Origin: Pulicaria dysenterica
Lineage: Eukaryota > Streptophyta > Magnoliopsida > Asterales > Asteraceae
DNA: 64,000 nt
NCBI GenBank assembly: GCA_947179395.2
Contig: OX359290.1
Span: 881,501-945,500 of the forward strand
Direction: 5' to 3'
Shown here: piece after piece, positions 26,645 to 35,867 of the stretch
Layout of the letters: each line of letters begins with the position of its first letter
Position numbering within the stretch: position 1 is the stretch's first letter
Translations under genes and position numbers: made by a program
Notes under the pieces: model-generated
Database searches by the model: none
What the model saw: the letters and a program-made list of their open reading frames with translations, nothing else
Told to the model about the DNA's origin: nothing

Positions 26645-27532
26645 TCAAGTAGGAAAATTAACTCTCTCTTTTCTGAGAAGTTTTATATCCTCTCGGCACG
26701 AAGGGCAGGCATGACGGCCCCAATCCCCAAATCTACCGCAGAAGTAGCAAACCACCCCTTGTTGAGTCTCTTTAGGCACATCATCAATGTCCATAGACTC
26801 AAAACTTGAAGCAAGCTTGGAAACTCCAACTTCTTCTTTTAATGGGATCGATTTCTTCTTCTTCATGTTATGTTGTTCCTTAGAACCAAAAACAAGAGTG
26901 GATGAGGATGATGTATGCTTGGACATGTTAGATTCTACAACCTTCAACATTCCATGCAATTCATCTATAGACATTTCCTTTCCATGCATATGATAGTCTT
27001 TTACAAACTGTTCATATGTGGCGGGCAGAGACTGAAGTATGATATTCACACCAAGCTCCCTCCCTATAGGAAAACCTAATCTCTCCATCTGGTCCATGTA
27101 TGATTTCATCTTCAAAACATGGGCACTTACACTCCTGCCTTCCCGCATCTTACAACCGGTTAGACTTTTAACACACTCAAAATGTTCTTGCCTAACTTGC
27201 TGTCGGAAAACATCCTTCAACTTGTTAATCATGTCATACACAGGCATGTGCTCAAATTGCTTTCGCAGTTCCGAGCTCATACTTGATAACATGAGACAAG
27301 CAACATCGTGTGTATCCCGAACACGCTTTTCATACGCATATCGGATAGCCCATTCCGCATTGATAGCAGGTGGTTCAGGAAGGGGTTCCTCAAGAATATG
27401 CAACTTAGACTCGGCACGTAGGACAATTCTCAATTGCCTAAGCCAGTCAACAAAGTTCACTTCCGTGAGTTTCACCCTTTGCAGAATCATACGAAGTGAA
27501 AAATTCGACGTGTTGTGGTTTTGATTCGACAT
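26645..27532 (-). CDS. Copia gag polyprotein (UBN2/retrotran_gag type)
   Basis: A 295-aa open frame that would form the capsid of the retrotransposon particle. It begins MSNQNHNTSNFSLRMILQ, 1.46 kb downstream of the PBS. It shows the plant copia Gag pattern: NFVDWLRQLRIVLR near 25-40, ALEEPLP-like ILEEPLPEPPA, then VACLMLSSMSSELRKQFEH and MREGRSVSAHVLKMKSYMDQMERLG, and LQSLPATYEQFVKDYHM. Near the end is a zinc-knuckle-like segment CYFCGRFGDWGRHACPSC in which the expected His is Asp and the last spacing is off by one, so the CCHC finger is probably not functional. It ends by stop before any protease domain, while copia elements normally have gag and pol in one frame. Gag alone is intact here. 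Confidence 0.85.
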   Translation of the reverse strand: MSNQNHNTSNFSLRMILQRVKLTEVNFVDWLRQLRIVLRAESKLHILEEPLPEPPAINAEWAIRYAYEKRVRDTHDVACLMLSSMSSELRKQFEHMPVYDMINKLKDVFRQQVRQEHFECVKSLTGCKMREGRSVSAHVLKMKSYMDQMERLGFPIGRELGVNIILQSLPATYEQFVKDYHMHGKEMSIDELHGMLKVVESNMSKHTSSSSTLVFGSKEQHNMKKKKSIPLKEEVGVSKLASSFESMDIDDVPKETQQGVVCYFCGRFGDWGRHACPSCREDIKLLRKERVNFPT

Positions 27533-27648
27533 CCTATATTAAAGAGAGTACGCGAATTAGTTAGTTTGATTTAATCCTTGTTAAAATAATTACCCATATC
27601 GTCTCGAAAAATATTTTTAACAAGGGCTAAGAACCATATTTCATCCTA

Positions 27649-28019
27649 CCATGTGACGGGGTTACCGCGGATCACATGATAAAACTATTTAAGTCGGCAA
27701 CCATTTTTCCAATTGCAACCTCCATTGCAATCCTTAGCACATGCGGGATCCTACGACATCCAATGGTCGTTTGGCATGTTTGATCCCTACTAGCACCAAT
27801 TCCAAATTAAAATTCTTGATTGACTCGTGCTAAGCTCGACAATCACTCAAGGATTTTAATTTGTAATTGCAAATCGTCCGTCAAGACATACGGTAACAAA
27901 TTCACCAAAGTTGGCTCGTGCTAAGCTCGACAACCAAAATTGTGAATTTTCCACACGCACCTTCCACATAGTTTTATGAGAGTTAGCTCGTGCTAAGCTC
28001 GACAACTAAAACTCATAAA
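27649..28019 (-). other. Structured 5' leader: chain of stem-loops before gag
   Basis: Between PBS and gag several inverted repeats follow one another. CATGTGA/TCACATG is at 27650-27677, and GGGATC/GATCCC is near 27748-27787. Three hairpins share the 19-nt loop CTCGTGCTAAGCTCGACAA at 27824-27842, 27915-27933 and 27987-28005. Arms of hairpin 1 are 27803-27823 and 27843-27863 (19 of 21 match). Hairpin 2 pairs AAATTCAC and TTGG on the left with CCAA and GTGAATTT on the right. Hairpin 3 pairs TTTATGAG..TTAG with CTAA..CTCATAAA. Stems are unrelated in sequence while the loops are identical. A role in packaging or dimerisation of the element RNA is inference. Confidence 0.75.
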
Positions 28020-28858
28020 TCTAGATTCGGGTGGTATCGACTTACGGATGGTGCAAGATTTACGTTTTATGAAAACGGGCTTTTGTTCTCGGCTTGGTTA
28101 CTGATTAACTTGTTTAGTGACAAAACCTATTTTCACTAGGTGAGTTAATCTTGTATGTGAGCGCGCGAGAGAGTTGTAAACCATTTTTACCAAATCTCTT
28201 GTGATTTTATTAATTTCGAAAAATTTTCTAGCATGCGAATCCTAAGCAAACCATGCAAGAATTAAATAAAATCACATCACACGCATATAAACGAAATAAA
28301 TTGGTAACCCTTGCCATAAATCCTATGCGTTCTTCCCGTGAGCCAAAACGGGTAGAACGTGGTCAAACTAAGGGACAAAAAGGCCTCTGATGCTAGCTCC
28401 CACTAGAACCGCCATCTCTATTGGATTTCATCGGCTTCTATGGGCATCCTCCATCTCCTTTTGACTCCTTTTTTTGTGTCTTCATCCAAAATTTACAATA
28501 CATACAAATAGAAAATAAATGGCATACAAGCCACAATTTTCCTATTTTATCTATTACAAATTACACGGATGAATGAAATGGCATGCAAGCCACAATATTA
28601 TTACAAATATAACAATTTTAATAAATATTACAGCCCATATGTGATACTAAATCACCAAATCTCATCCAAACACACAAAGTCAACCACAAGGTCAAAGGCA
28701 AGGTTACCAATATCAAATCTATCACATACAATTAACCAAACAAGATGGTAATAAAATTACCAATACAAATCTGGAACAAAATTCCAGAATCACAAAAAGG
28801 CTAAAATTTCCCGAGACCAAAACTGATTTTAACTTTGAAAATAAAACTGTTACAGCGC

Positions 28859-28916
28859 GTTAGCGCCGCTAACATTTATGAGTTAGCGCCGCTAACCCGA
28901 GTTTAGCGCCGCTAAC
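28859..28916. repeat. Palindromic word cluster in the copia leader
   Basis: Three copies of (G/T)TTAGCGCCGCTAAC at 28859-28873, 28882-28896 and 28902-28916, between the PBS and gag. These are the exact reverse complement of the LTR word GTTAGCGGCGCTAAC: the central base is C in all three and G in all LTR copies. Confidence 0.92.
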
Positions 28917-28991
28917 CCTGTTCGAACAGAAAACAACCATTTTGATTTCGGGATTTTTCAAGCCACCAAGTGCAGATCTAACATAGAGGTG

Positions 28992-29003
28992 GCTCTGATA
29001 CCA
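28992..29003 (-). other. Primer binding site (initiator Met tRNA)
   Basis: On the - strand TGGTATCAGAGC, complementary to the 3' end of plant initiator tRNA-Met, one base after the 5' LTR. This is the standard copia PBS and fixes the element's orientation. Confidence 0.95.
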
Positions 29004-29004
29004 C

Positions 29005-29865
29005 TGTTGGGATTTCGTGGGCTCACAGCGGAAGCAAGGTACAAACAAAATAGCCCAATGTACAAGCAATCAAAGCAAAAAAACCGAAATCCCTCAAATG
29101 GACCAAACTCTATGTTCAAGAAATGCAACTTGAAAAGGAAAGAGGTTATACCTTTCTCCTTAGCTCCAGTAATCTCAAACCGTGGTGATGATCCTCCAAG
29201 AACGAAAACCGAATCTTCTATTGGGATATACCCCGGGAACAAGCCAAACCACGAGTGCTAGCAAGCCATTGCGATACTTCACTATGAAAACCACAATGGA
29301 ACAGCAACTAGAAGACCAAAATCACTGGAACACTCTCTATAATCTCACTTGGTCATAGTAGCACCAAAGAGAAAGGTGTGTGTGTTAATTAGAGAGAAAA
29401 AGAGTAAAGAAACTTCAAAAATAAAAATGAAGTCTCTCACTAAAAAACTGCCTCCAGCTTCGATTTTAACCACAATAACCGGCCAAAGTGCGTTCCTAGG
29501 TGTACACCACGCATTGGACAGCTTGGGAGGTAATTTGACATAAAGCCCAAGCAGCCGTAGCGGCGCTAACTCTTAGGGTTTAGCGGCGCTAACCCCTTAA
29601 AGTTAGCGGCGCTAACGCGGCCTGCCAGGGATGTGACACAAAGTACATGCAGCCGTAGCGGCGCTAACTCTTAGGACTTAGCGGCGCTAACCCTTTATAG
29701 TTAGCGGCGCTAACGCGGCCTGCGATGTCAACTTTTGTCTTTTGTCATAATTGGTCCCCAAACTTAAGTTGCTGTCAGGTTTGACCCCGGTGTATGACCA
29801 AATAGGCCCATACATCATCAGCAGCAGTCTATGGCGTACGTACATTAGTGGGCATATCTCTAACA
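29005..29865 (-). repeat. 5' LTR of the copia element
   Basis: 861 bp, the same length as the 3' LTR. Differences I noticed by eye against 22109-22969 are four substitutions: AGTAAAG/AGCAAAG, CCCAAGC/CCCATGC, TATAGTT/TATAATT, and GACCAAA/GACCCAA. Confidence 0.95.
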
Positions 29866-30242
29866 ATTCAGGCTATATATTTTGACAGTCTAAATTGTTT
29901 TTGTACTTAGCTAAATTAATCTGAACTTGATTTCAACCCCTGAGGTCCTTTAATCAAGCCTTGTTGATGATTCTTTTCCTCCAGATTATTGCAACTGGCC
30001 TTCATTCATGCTTGTTTAGAGTTACACACTAGACTGCACAGATTTTAATAAATAGAAAACATTACAACTTATTTGAAACTTTATGATCAGTAATTGGTTT
30101 GGGAAACTGTGGGTTATTTGGATTCATCTTTGGCTTTCTTCTGGCAACCCCTGTACGTTCTTCATTCCCTTATATATCCAACTCTTCATCAATGGTAATA
30201 TAGCAGTCAGTGTGTGTGGGAACTTTATCCCTTGTTTCAGAT

Positions 30243-32371
30243 ATGGCTAGAGGAAGGGGAGGGCATGTAACTAGGGGAGGTTCTTCACATGCTAGAAGAG
30301 GCTCATCTGATGACCATCGTAATGGTTCAACAACCAACACTGATGGTAATCAACCTTCACAAGAGAATCAGATTGTTACACATTTGGGCTCCGGATCGAA
30401 CGTTGATTCACGAAATCCACCACATGAAGACACAAGAGAATACATGACTGTTGAGGATGGGCTGTAAGAAATTTTTATTTTGCAATTCAAGAATGATAAC
30501 ATTTCTAAGTCGGTTCATTCTTTGTTTGTCATTATAACAGGTTTGACAAGTCAAGTGATTGTTCACGCACAATTAGAAGAAATTTTCAAGAAAGAATTGA
30601 TGATAAAGCATACACTTGGACAAATGTGTCAAGCAATACAAAAAATTTCTACTTTGAAGAATTCAAGGTATTCATTCTATTCTTTAATATTTGTTTGCGA
30701 GAATTATATCATATCTATATATATTAATAAATTGGATATTCATTAGAAAAATTATGTATGGGATGCCGAGTTCGAGGCACAAGTAAAGAAGGCATGGAAT
30801 GCAAAAGCGGCATTGCGCTACAACGATATGCTTAGAGATGTTAGAAGTAGTGGTGAAAAACCACCATATATGACTGATGATCAATGGAGTGATTTTAAAG
30901 CTTATTGGGATACACCTAAGTATAAGGAGAAGAGCGAAATAAATACCCAAAATCGTCTCCAAGGTGAAGGTTCATCAACTCATACCGGTGGGTCAATTTC
31001 ATATCGCGAGCATGCAAAGAAACTTGTAAGTATATCATATTTTGTTCTTAACATGGAATGCGTTTTATTATTTGACCTCTTGATAACTTATAGGACAAAA
31101 AGCCTCCATATACTAGGAGTTGTATCTGCACAAAATAGTTATTATATGTGAACTTTTGCCTATAGTTTCTTTGTTACATTTATCTAACCTTACCATGTGT
31201 TAAAAACTCTAAAAAGAAAGTGTTGTCACTTTGGCTTGATTAATAAATACTTGTTGGGCTGTGAGATCTGAAACAATAGTAAAACTTGGTTACCATTGTG
31301 GACTATGATCAACAAACATGTCAATTTATGTTGAAAACTTTCAAAATATATATAACAATAGCAGTGTTAGGAATTTTACTTCTTGCCAGCATATTTGAAG
31401 CTGAAATATAGCACAACCTTTTGTTCCATGTATAAACTTTATGTAATATATCAAATGTAATTAATATAATTACTCTGTAAGATGTGTAGTAATCTTGTTT
31501 TCTTATAATTTATATTTGTCTTGTTGTTATATTCGTCTCAACGTTTAGTTCCATGGATGCCTCTATTTTTGTAGCTTGTAAAGTGAGGCTGGATTTTGAT
31601 ATATACTAGTTTTATAATGGCTGGTAATAAAATGATAATTAGCCATAATAAAAGATGGGAATATGTGTATTTTAACTAGTCTATTGGAGGAGTACTTAAA
31701 TGCATATTTACTTATCCAAACTTATTTGTTGATCTCTCTAATTATTGTATATTGTTGTAGGAATCTACACTTAAGCGTCCTCCTACGCCATTTGAACTAT
31801 TTTTGCATACTCATACCAAAGGTCATGATAACCGAACTTTTATTAATGCAAGGTCAAGGACCATAAATGTAAGTTTTGATTTCAAATCCTTACCTTATTC
31901 TTCTTATTGTAACTACTCATGTTTGCATGTACATAATTATAGGATAACATGTTGCGTCTGAGGCAAACACTCCAGCAAAATCAACAACAAAATCATGCAT
32001 CTGGAGCTGCTGATGAATCAGCACTTTATCATGAGGCAGCTGGTGGGGTGAAAAAAAGAAGAGTGTATGGCCGTGGCCCTATAGGACGTGAACCGACACG
32101 GTGCGGAAATGCGACTACTACTTCTAAGGAAAATGAAGGGTGGAAGGACAAGTACCTAACAATGGAAAGAAAGGTAGAAAAGTTAACTAGGAGAAACAAA
32201 TCACTTGAGGAAACTCTTGAGATTGTGTGCCAACGTGTTGGTGTTCCACTCGTAAGTACCGAAAATGAGGAGAGTGATGAAGGACCAAGTAATGCGGATA
32301 CTCGTCAAAACACAAATGCTAGTCACTCCGAGGCGGATACAAGTGAAGATCATCATGACACCCCTATCTAG
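30243..32371 (+). CDS. CACTA TnpA-like / Transposase_24 family protein (five exons)
   Basis: A plant En/Spm-type accessory transposition protein. Joining 30243-30463, 30541-30667, 30747-31025, 31761-31868 and 31943-32371 (all GT-AG) gives an open 387-aa frame with phases that agree. It starts MARGRGGHVTRGG. The core reads RRNFQERIDDKAYTW, then FYFEEFKKNYVWD, AWNAKAALRYNDMLRDVR, KPPYMTDDQWSDFKAYWDTP, HTGGSISYREHAKKL and PTPFELFLHTHTK. This is the Transposase_24 (Ptta/En/Spm) pattern. After a Gln-rich stretch and KKRRVYGRGP the C-terminal exon has a short coiled coil (MERKVEKLTRRNKSLEETLEIV) and an acidic tail. It probably binds the subterminal GTGGGTAA words and cannot cut DNA by itself. The catalytic TnpD partner is missing from this element. 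Confidence 0.85.
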
Positions 32372-32599
32372 ATGTTATGAAACATGATTGATAAGTTTAT
32401 TTGTCCTTTATTTATTTACTTTATAATATGTTTAGACCTATGTTTTTTGGACGGAGATTTAGACCGATGGTTTGATTTAGTATTTATGTTTGAGTTCATT
32501 TTCTACAATATTGTCGTTTATATTACGAGGATTTTATTTATAATGTGTTTCTTATAGTACATGTCGTTAATTTTATCCATGTATTATAATTGAGTTTAT

Positions 32600-33145
32600 G
32601 TAATATATCTACTCACAACTTTTACCTACAAATATCCGTGTGTGCTTTCACCTATGGTTTACTCACGACTTCATTTGTGGGTATCTCCTGGGTTTCTTAT
32701 AAAATTAGTCGATCATTTACTCACAACCTTAAGACATTTACCCACTAAAAATATTGTGGGTAAACTTACCCACATAACACACACAAAATGATTTGTGGTG
32801 TTTTCGTCGTATTAAATAATTTGATCAAGTATTTACCCACGAAAAAACACGTAAACACTCACCAAAAGTGTTGCGGGCAAACTTACCCACATAACACACA
32901 CAACTTGATTTGTGGGTATTTTCGTGGTATCTCGTAAGTCTAGTCAAGCTTTTACCCACAAAAAAAATATAAGTACCCACAAAAAAATTTGTGTAAACAT
33001 ACCCACAAACAAAATAATTTGTGGGTAACAAATTACCCTCGATGGCTTTCCCCACGAACAGTACTTCATGAGTAATCCGTGGGAATTAGACATTTACCCA
33101 CGATTTTAGATCCTTTACCCACAAATTTTATTCGTGAGAAAATGA
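32600..33145. repeat. Right subterminal repeat region of the CACTA element
   Basis: More than twenty ACCCAC / GTGGGT words in both orientations, for example TTTACCCACGA and TTTGTGGGTAA, matching those near the left end. Confidence 0.8.
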
Positions 33146-33469
33146 CAGAATTCTTGTGGTGCAAGTTTATTGGTTTGTTTATTTGAATACCTGAATCAAT
33201 TTATATTTAACTAATAATTTAAATTTTCCAAAATGTATTTCTCCGGTAGTAAAAAATGAATTATAAGAGAAGAATTTGAAAATCCAAAACGATCTCAAAT
33301 AGAGAGAATGGAAAATTTATAAAGAATTTGCAAACCTAAACAATTTTAGGTTTCTTATTTAACATGTTATACGTTTAAGTATGTTTTATTATATTTTTGT
33401 AATTTTAGGGCCCATTTTTTTAGTTTCGCCCCGGGTCTTAAAAATATTTGAGACGGCTATGGATATCTT

Positions 33470-35012
33470 TTTTCTTTCAAATTTCTTGTTATAATGTTAT
33501 GTCATAAGTTTATCTCAATTTTAGACTTTACATAAAAATGTTAAGTCACTTTTCATGTCATTTTAATATTCAAACACGTAAGTTCCAAATTCATTTTAGC
33601 ATCCCATCAACTATCTTTAGATATGTATATTTCTAATTAAATAATAAATGTTTAGTTATCGAACATCATTCGAGAATAGAAATATCCAAAATTAATTAAT
33701 AATTTGATGATTTACATGTCTTGTCACATCTTGTTTACTTCAGATACAATGAGTATTCGGTATAATTGTATATTCATTTGCAAGCGGGTGATACTATTTG
33801 GACCCTTTTGTCTCACACTTAGATTACGTCATATCATTCAATTACAATTTTTAATGCAATTTTTACACTCACATATGTCAAATCAGGGAGGCCAAATAGT
33901 TTATTGAGGGAGTCCATATAAAAATACCCTTTGCAAGGCCTCTCTTTCTTTCTTTCTTTTTTAAAAGCTTTTGTTTAAAATTAAATTAAGATGTTATATA
34001 ATAATTTAAATTAAAGTAATCATCACTATATATTGTCTTGTTATAGAAAAGGGTTAAAAGTGTTTGTCTCAGCATCCGTAATAGGTGCTCTTCATATCCT
34101 ATAACAAGGATGGAAGCTCATATTTGCCATTACCAGTGGCTCGTGTTGTCTCATCATGGGTTCTCAAGTTGTGATGGTAATGAGCAAGACTTCTTGTTAT
34201 ATATAAGTTTGGAGTTTTAATTCAAAATAAATTGGTTACGGGAGAAATAACTTAGGACCCTTATTTAAACAGATTACAAAATTACTTTTCGTTTGATATA
34301 TGACATTACTCGACAGAATTAACACAAGCATTCTTAAACACTAATTCATGAAAAATATAATCTCTAGTATTAGCCGTAATAGCTAGCTTAAGTTTTCTAT
34401 TAGTAGTAATTGTACTACTTTAGGTATTTTAATTTTTAGTATTGTAATGTTTAGATTTTTATAGAAGGAACGTTTACTATTTATTTTAGTGTAGTTAAAA
34501 TTTGAATATATTAATCTAGTATTTATTTTATAAATCTAGTACTTTTTTTATAAATCTAATGTGTTTTTATTGAAAAGTGAGAACAATAAAAATTGGTGTT
34601 GGTGCAACAGTTAGGTGATGACAATAATAAAAGTTATCGTGACAAGTAGTTTGTAATAAGTTAATGATGTTAACGTGCCACTCAATGATGATGGTTATAA
34701 AATTTATTACGAGTGCTCTTATAAAGGTTTCAATTAGAAATGATCAAACATGGTAAAGAAACAATCATAATTACAATTAAATAACGTGCATTTGAGTAAA
34801 TGTTCGACCTCTAAAAGAAGACATAGCCAAAAAATATTTTCTTATAATTTAGAACTATCCTCTAATTAGTTTTGGTGTTAAACTTCAGAGTGATAAGAGA
34901 AGAGTGTGGGATGGGAGGGGTAAGCTTAGTATTTGCGAGTAAGAAGACGTCACAGGCCAAATGGTGGAAAAGGTTGAAGATTAGATTATATAGGGGTGGG
35001 GACAGTCATAGG
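33470..35012. other. AT-rich intergenic DNA
   Basis: No coding region, transposon end or tandem array recognised. Confidence 0.45.
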
Positions 35013-35731
35013 TAGGGGTGTTTAAAATATTCGAAACCAAACCGAAAAACTGTACCGAAATTTAGGTTAACCAAATAGAATATTTTAATTTTTTCGGTTT
35101 GGTTAACTGAACCTTAAAAAATCGGTCATTCAATTCGGTTATGATTCATGATATAAGAAATGGACGGTTAACCGAAAAACGAAAAACTTAGAAAATTCAA
35201 AATTTATTTTTCATTTATCGATGTTAACAAATTCATCAATATTGACATAAGATAATTATCTATTTATAACAAATTGTTACTCAAAGTCAATATCTATATT
35301 TCACTTTTGAATATAGATATTAGTAGATATATTTATTATTTAACTTTACGAGTCAAATATATTTATAAATTTTATCATTTACTATTTATTTTGCTTAGTT
35401 TCACTTTATCTTAGTGAAGTTTTATTCAAAATATTTCCTCATGTCATAATAACACAGTTCGTAATTATTTATAAATTTCTCATTTAAGTCTTGTTCAAGT
35501 TGAGATTGAGATATGAATATTAATTTTTTAAACCTTTTGTTTTCGAAATACATTTAGTAGATAAAATTGGTTAATTGGTTAACTGGAAAACCAAACCAAA
35601 AAACCAGTTAACCGATTATCGGTTAACCGACTTTTTCGGTTTAGTTTTAGGTTTACGAAAGTTGCGAACCACATCAGATAACCGGTTTTCAGTTAACTAT
35701 GTGCTAGGTTAACCATCCATGAATACCCCTA
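35013..35731. mobile_element. hAT-like element with TAGGGGTG termini
   Basis: The left end TAGGGGTGTTTAAAATATTCG and right end CATGAATACCCCTA are inverted over TAGGGGT(G/A)TT. Both sides carry inverted AACCGAAAA/TTTTCGGTT words (35035-35180 and 35570-35640). The flanks do not give a clean 8-bp duplication (GTCATAGG versus GTCCTTAG), so the copy is older than those at 49368 and 50592. No transposase is seen. Confidence 0.65.
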
Positions 35732-35867
35732 GTCCTTAGCAAGTCGATATCTCTCATTCTCTTTCTCTATTTCTATTATTTGTTTAACTTTCAATTAGTT
35801 AATTAGTAGTATATGGATCAACTAATTTATAGAATGATGTTACTCAAATCAAATACAGAATATATAA

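Larger units (their letters stand above)
22109..29865 (-). mobile_element. Ty1/copia LTR retrotransposon nested in the CACTA element
   Basis: Two 861-bp LTRs (22109-22969 and 29005-29865), TG...CA ends, flanked by the 5-bp duplication ATTCA (22104-22108 and 29866-29870). The PBS, gag and polypurine tract show transcription on the - strand, so the 5' LTR is the right-hand one. By eye the LTRs differ at four positions, about 99.5% identity, pointing to a recent insertion. Gag is open but pol is collapsed, so the copy is not autonomous. Confidence 0.96.
20501..33161 (+). mobile_element. CACTA (En/Spm) transposon nested in hAT copy B
   Basis: The ends are CACTACAAGAATTCTG (20501-20516) and CAGAATTCTTGTGGTG (33146-33161), inverted with a single mismatch, and flanked by the 3-bp duplication CAA (20498-20500 and 33162-33164). 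Both subterminal regions are packed with short (T)ACCCAC / GTGGGTAA words, a CACTA hallmark. The element carries a TnpA-type gene at 30243-32371 on the + strand. Removing the nested copia leaves about 4.9 kb, with no sign of a TnpD/Transposase_21 gene. Confidence 0.95.
19869..33461. mobile_element. hAT element, copy B, split by a nested CACTA element
   Basis: The left TIR CAGGGCCGTCTTAA (19869-19882) pairs with TTGAGACGGCTATG (33448-33461), and both are flanked by the perfect 8-bp duplication GATATCTT (19861-19868 and 33462-33469). Without the CACTA insert at 20501-33161 the element is about 930 bp. Its subterminal sequence matches copy A (5937-6723) in reverse orientation. No transposase is seen. 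Confidence 0.9.
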
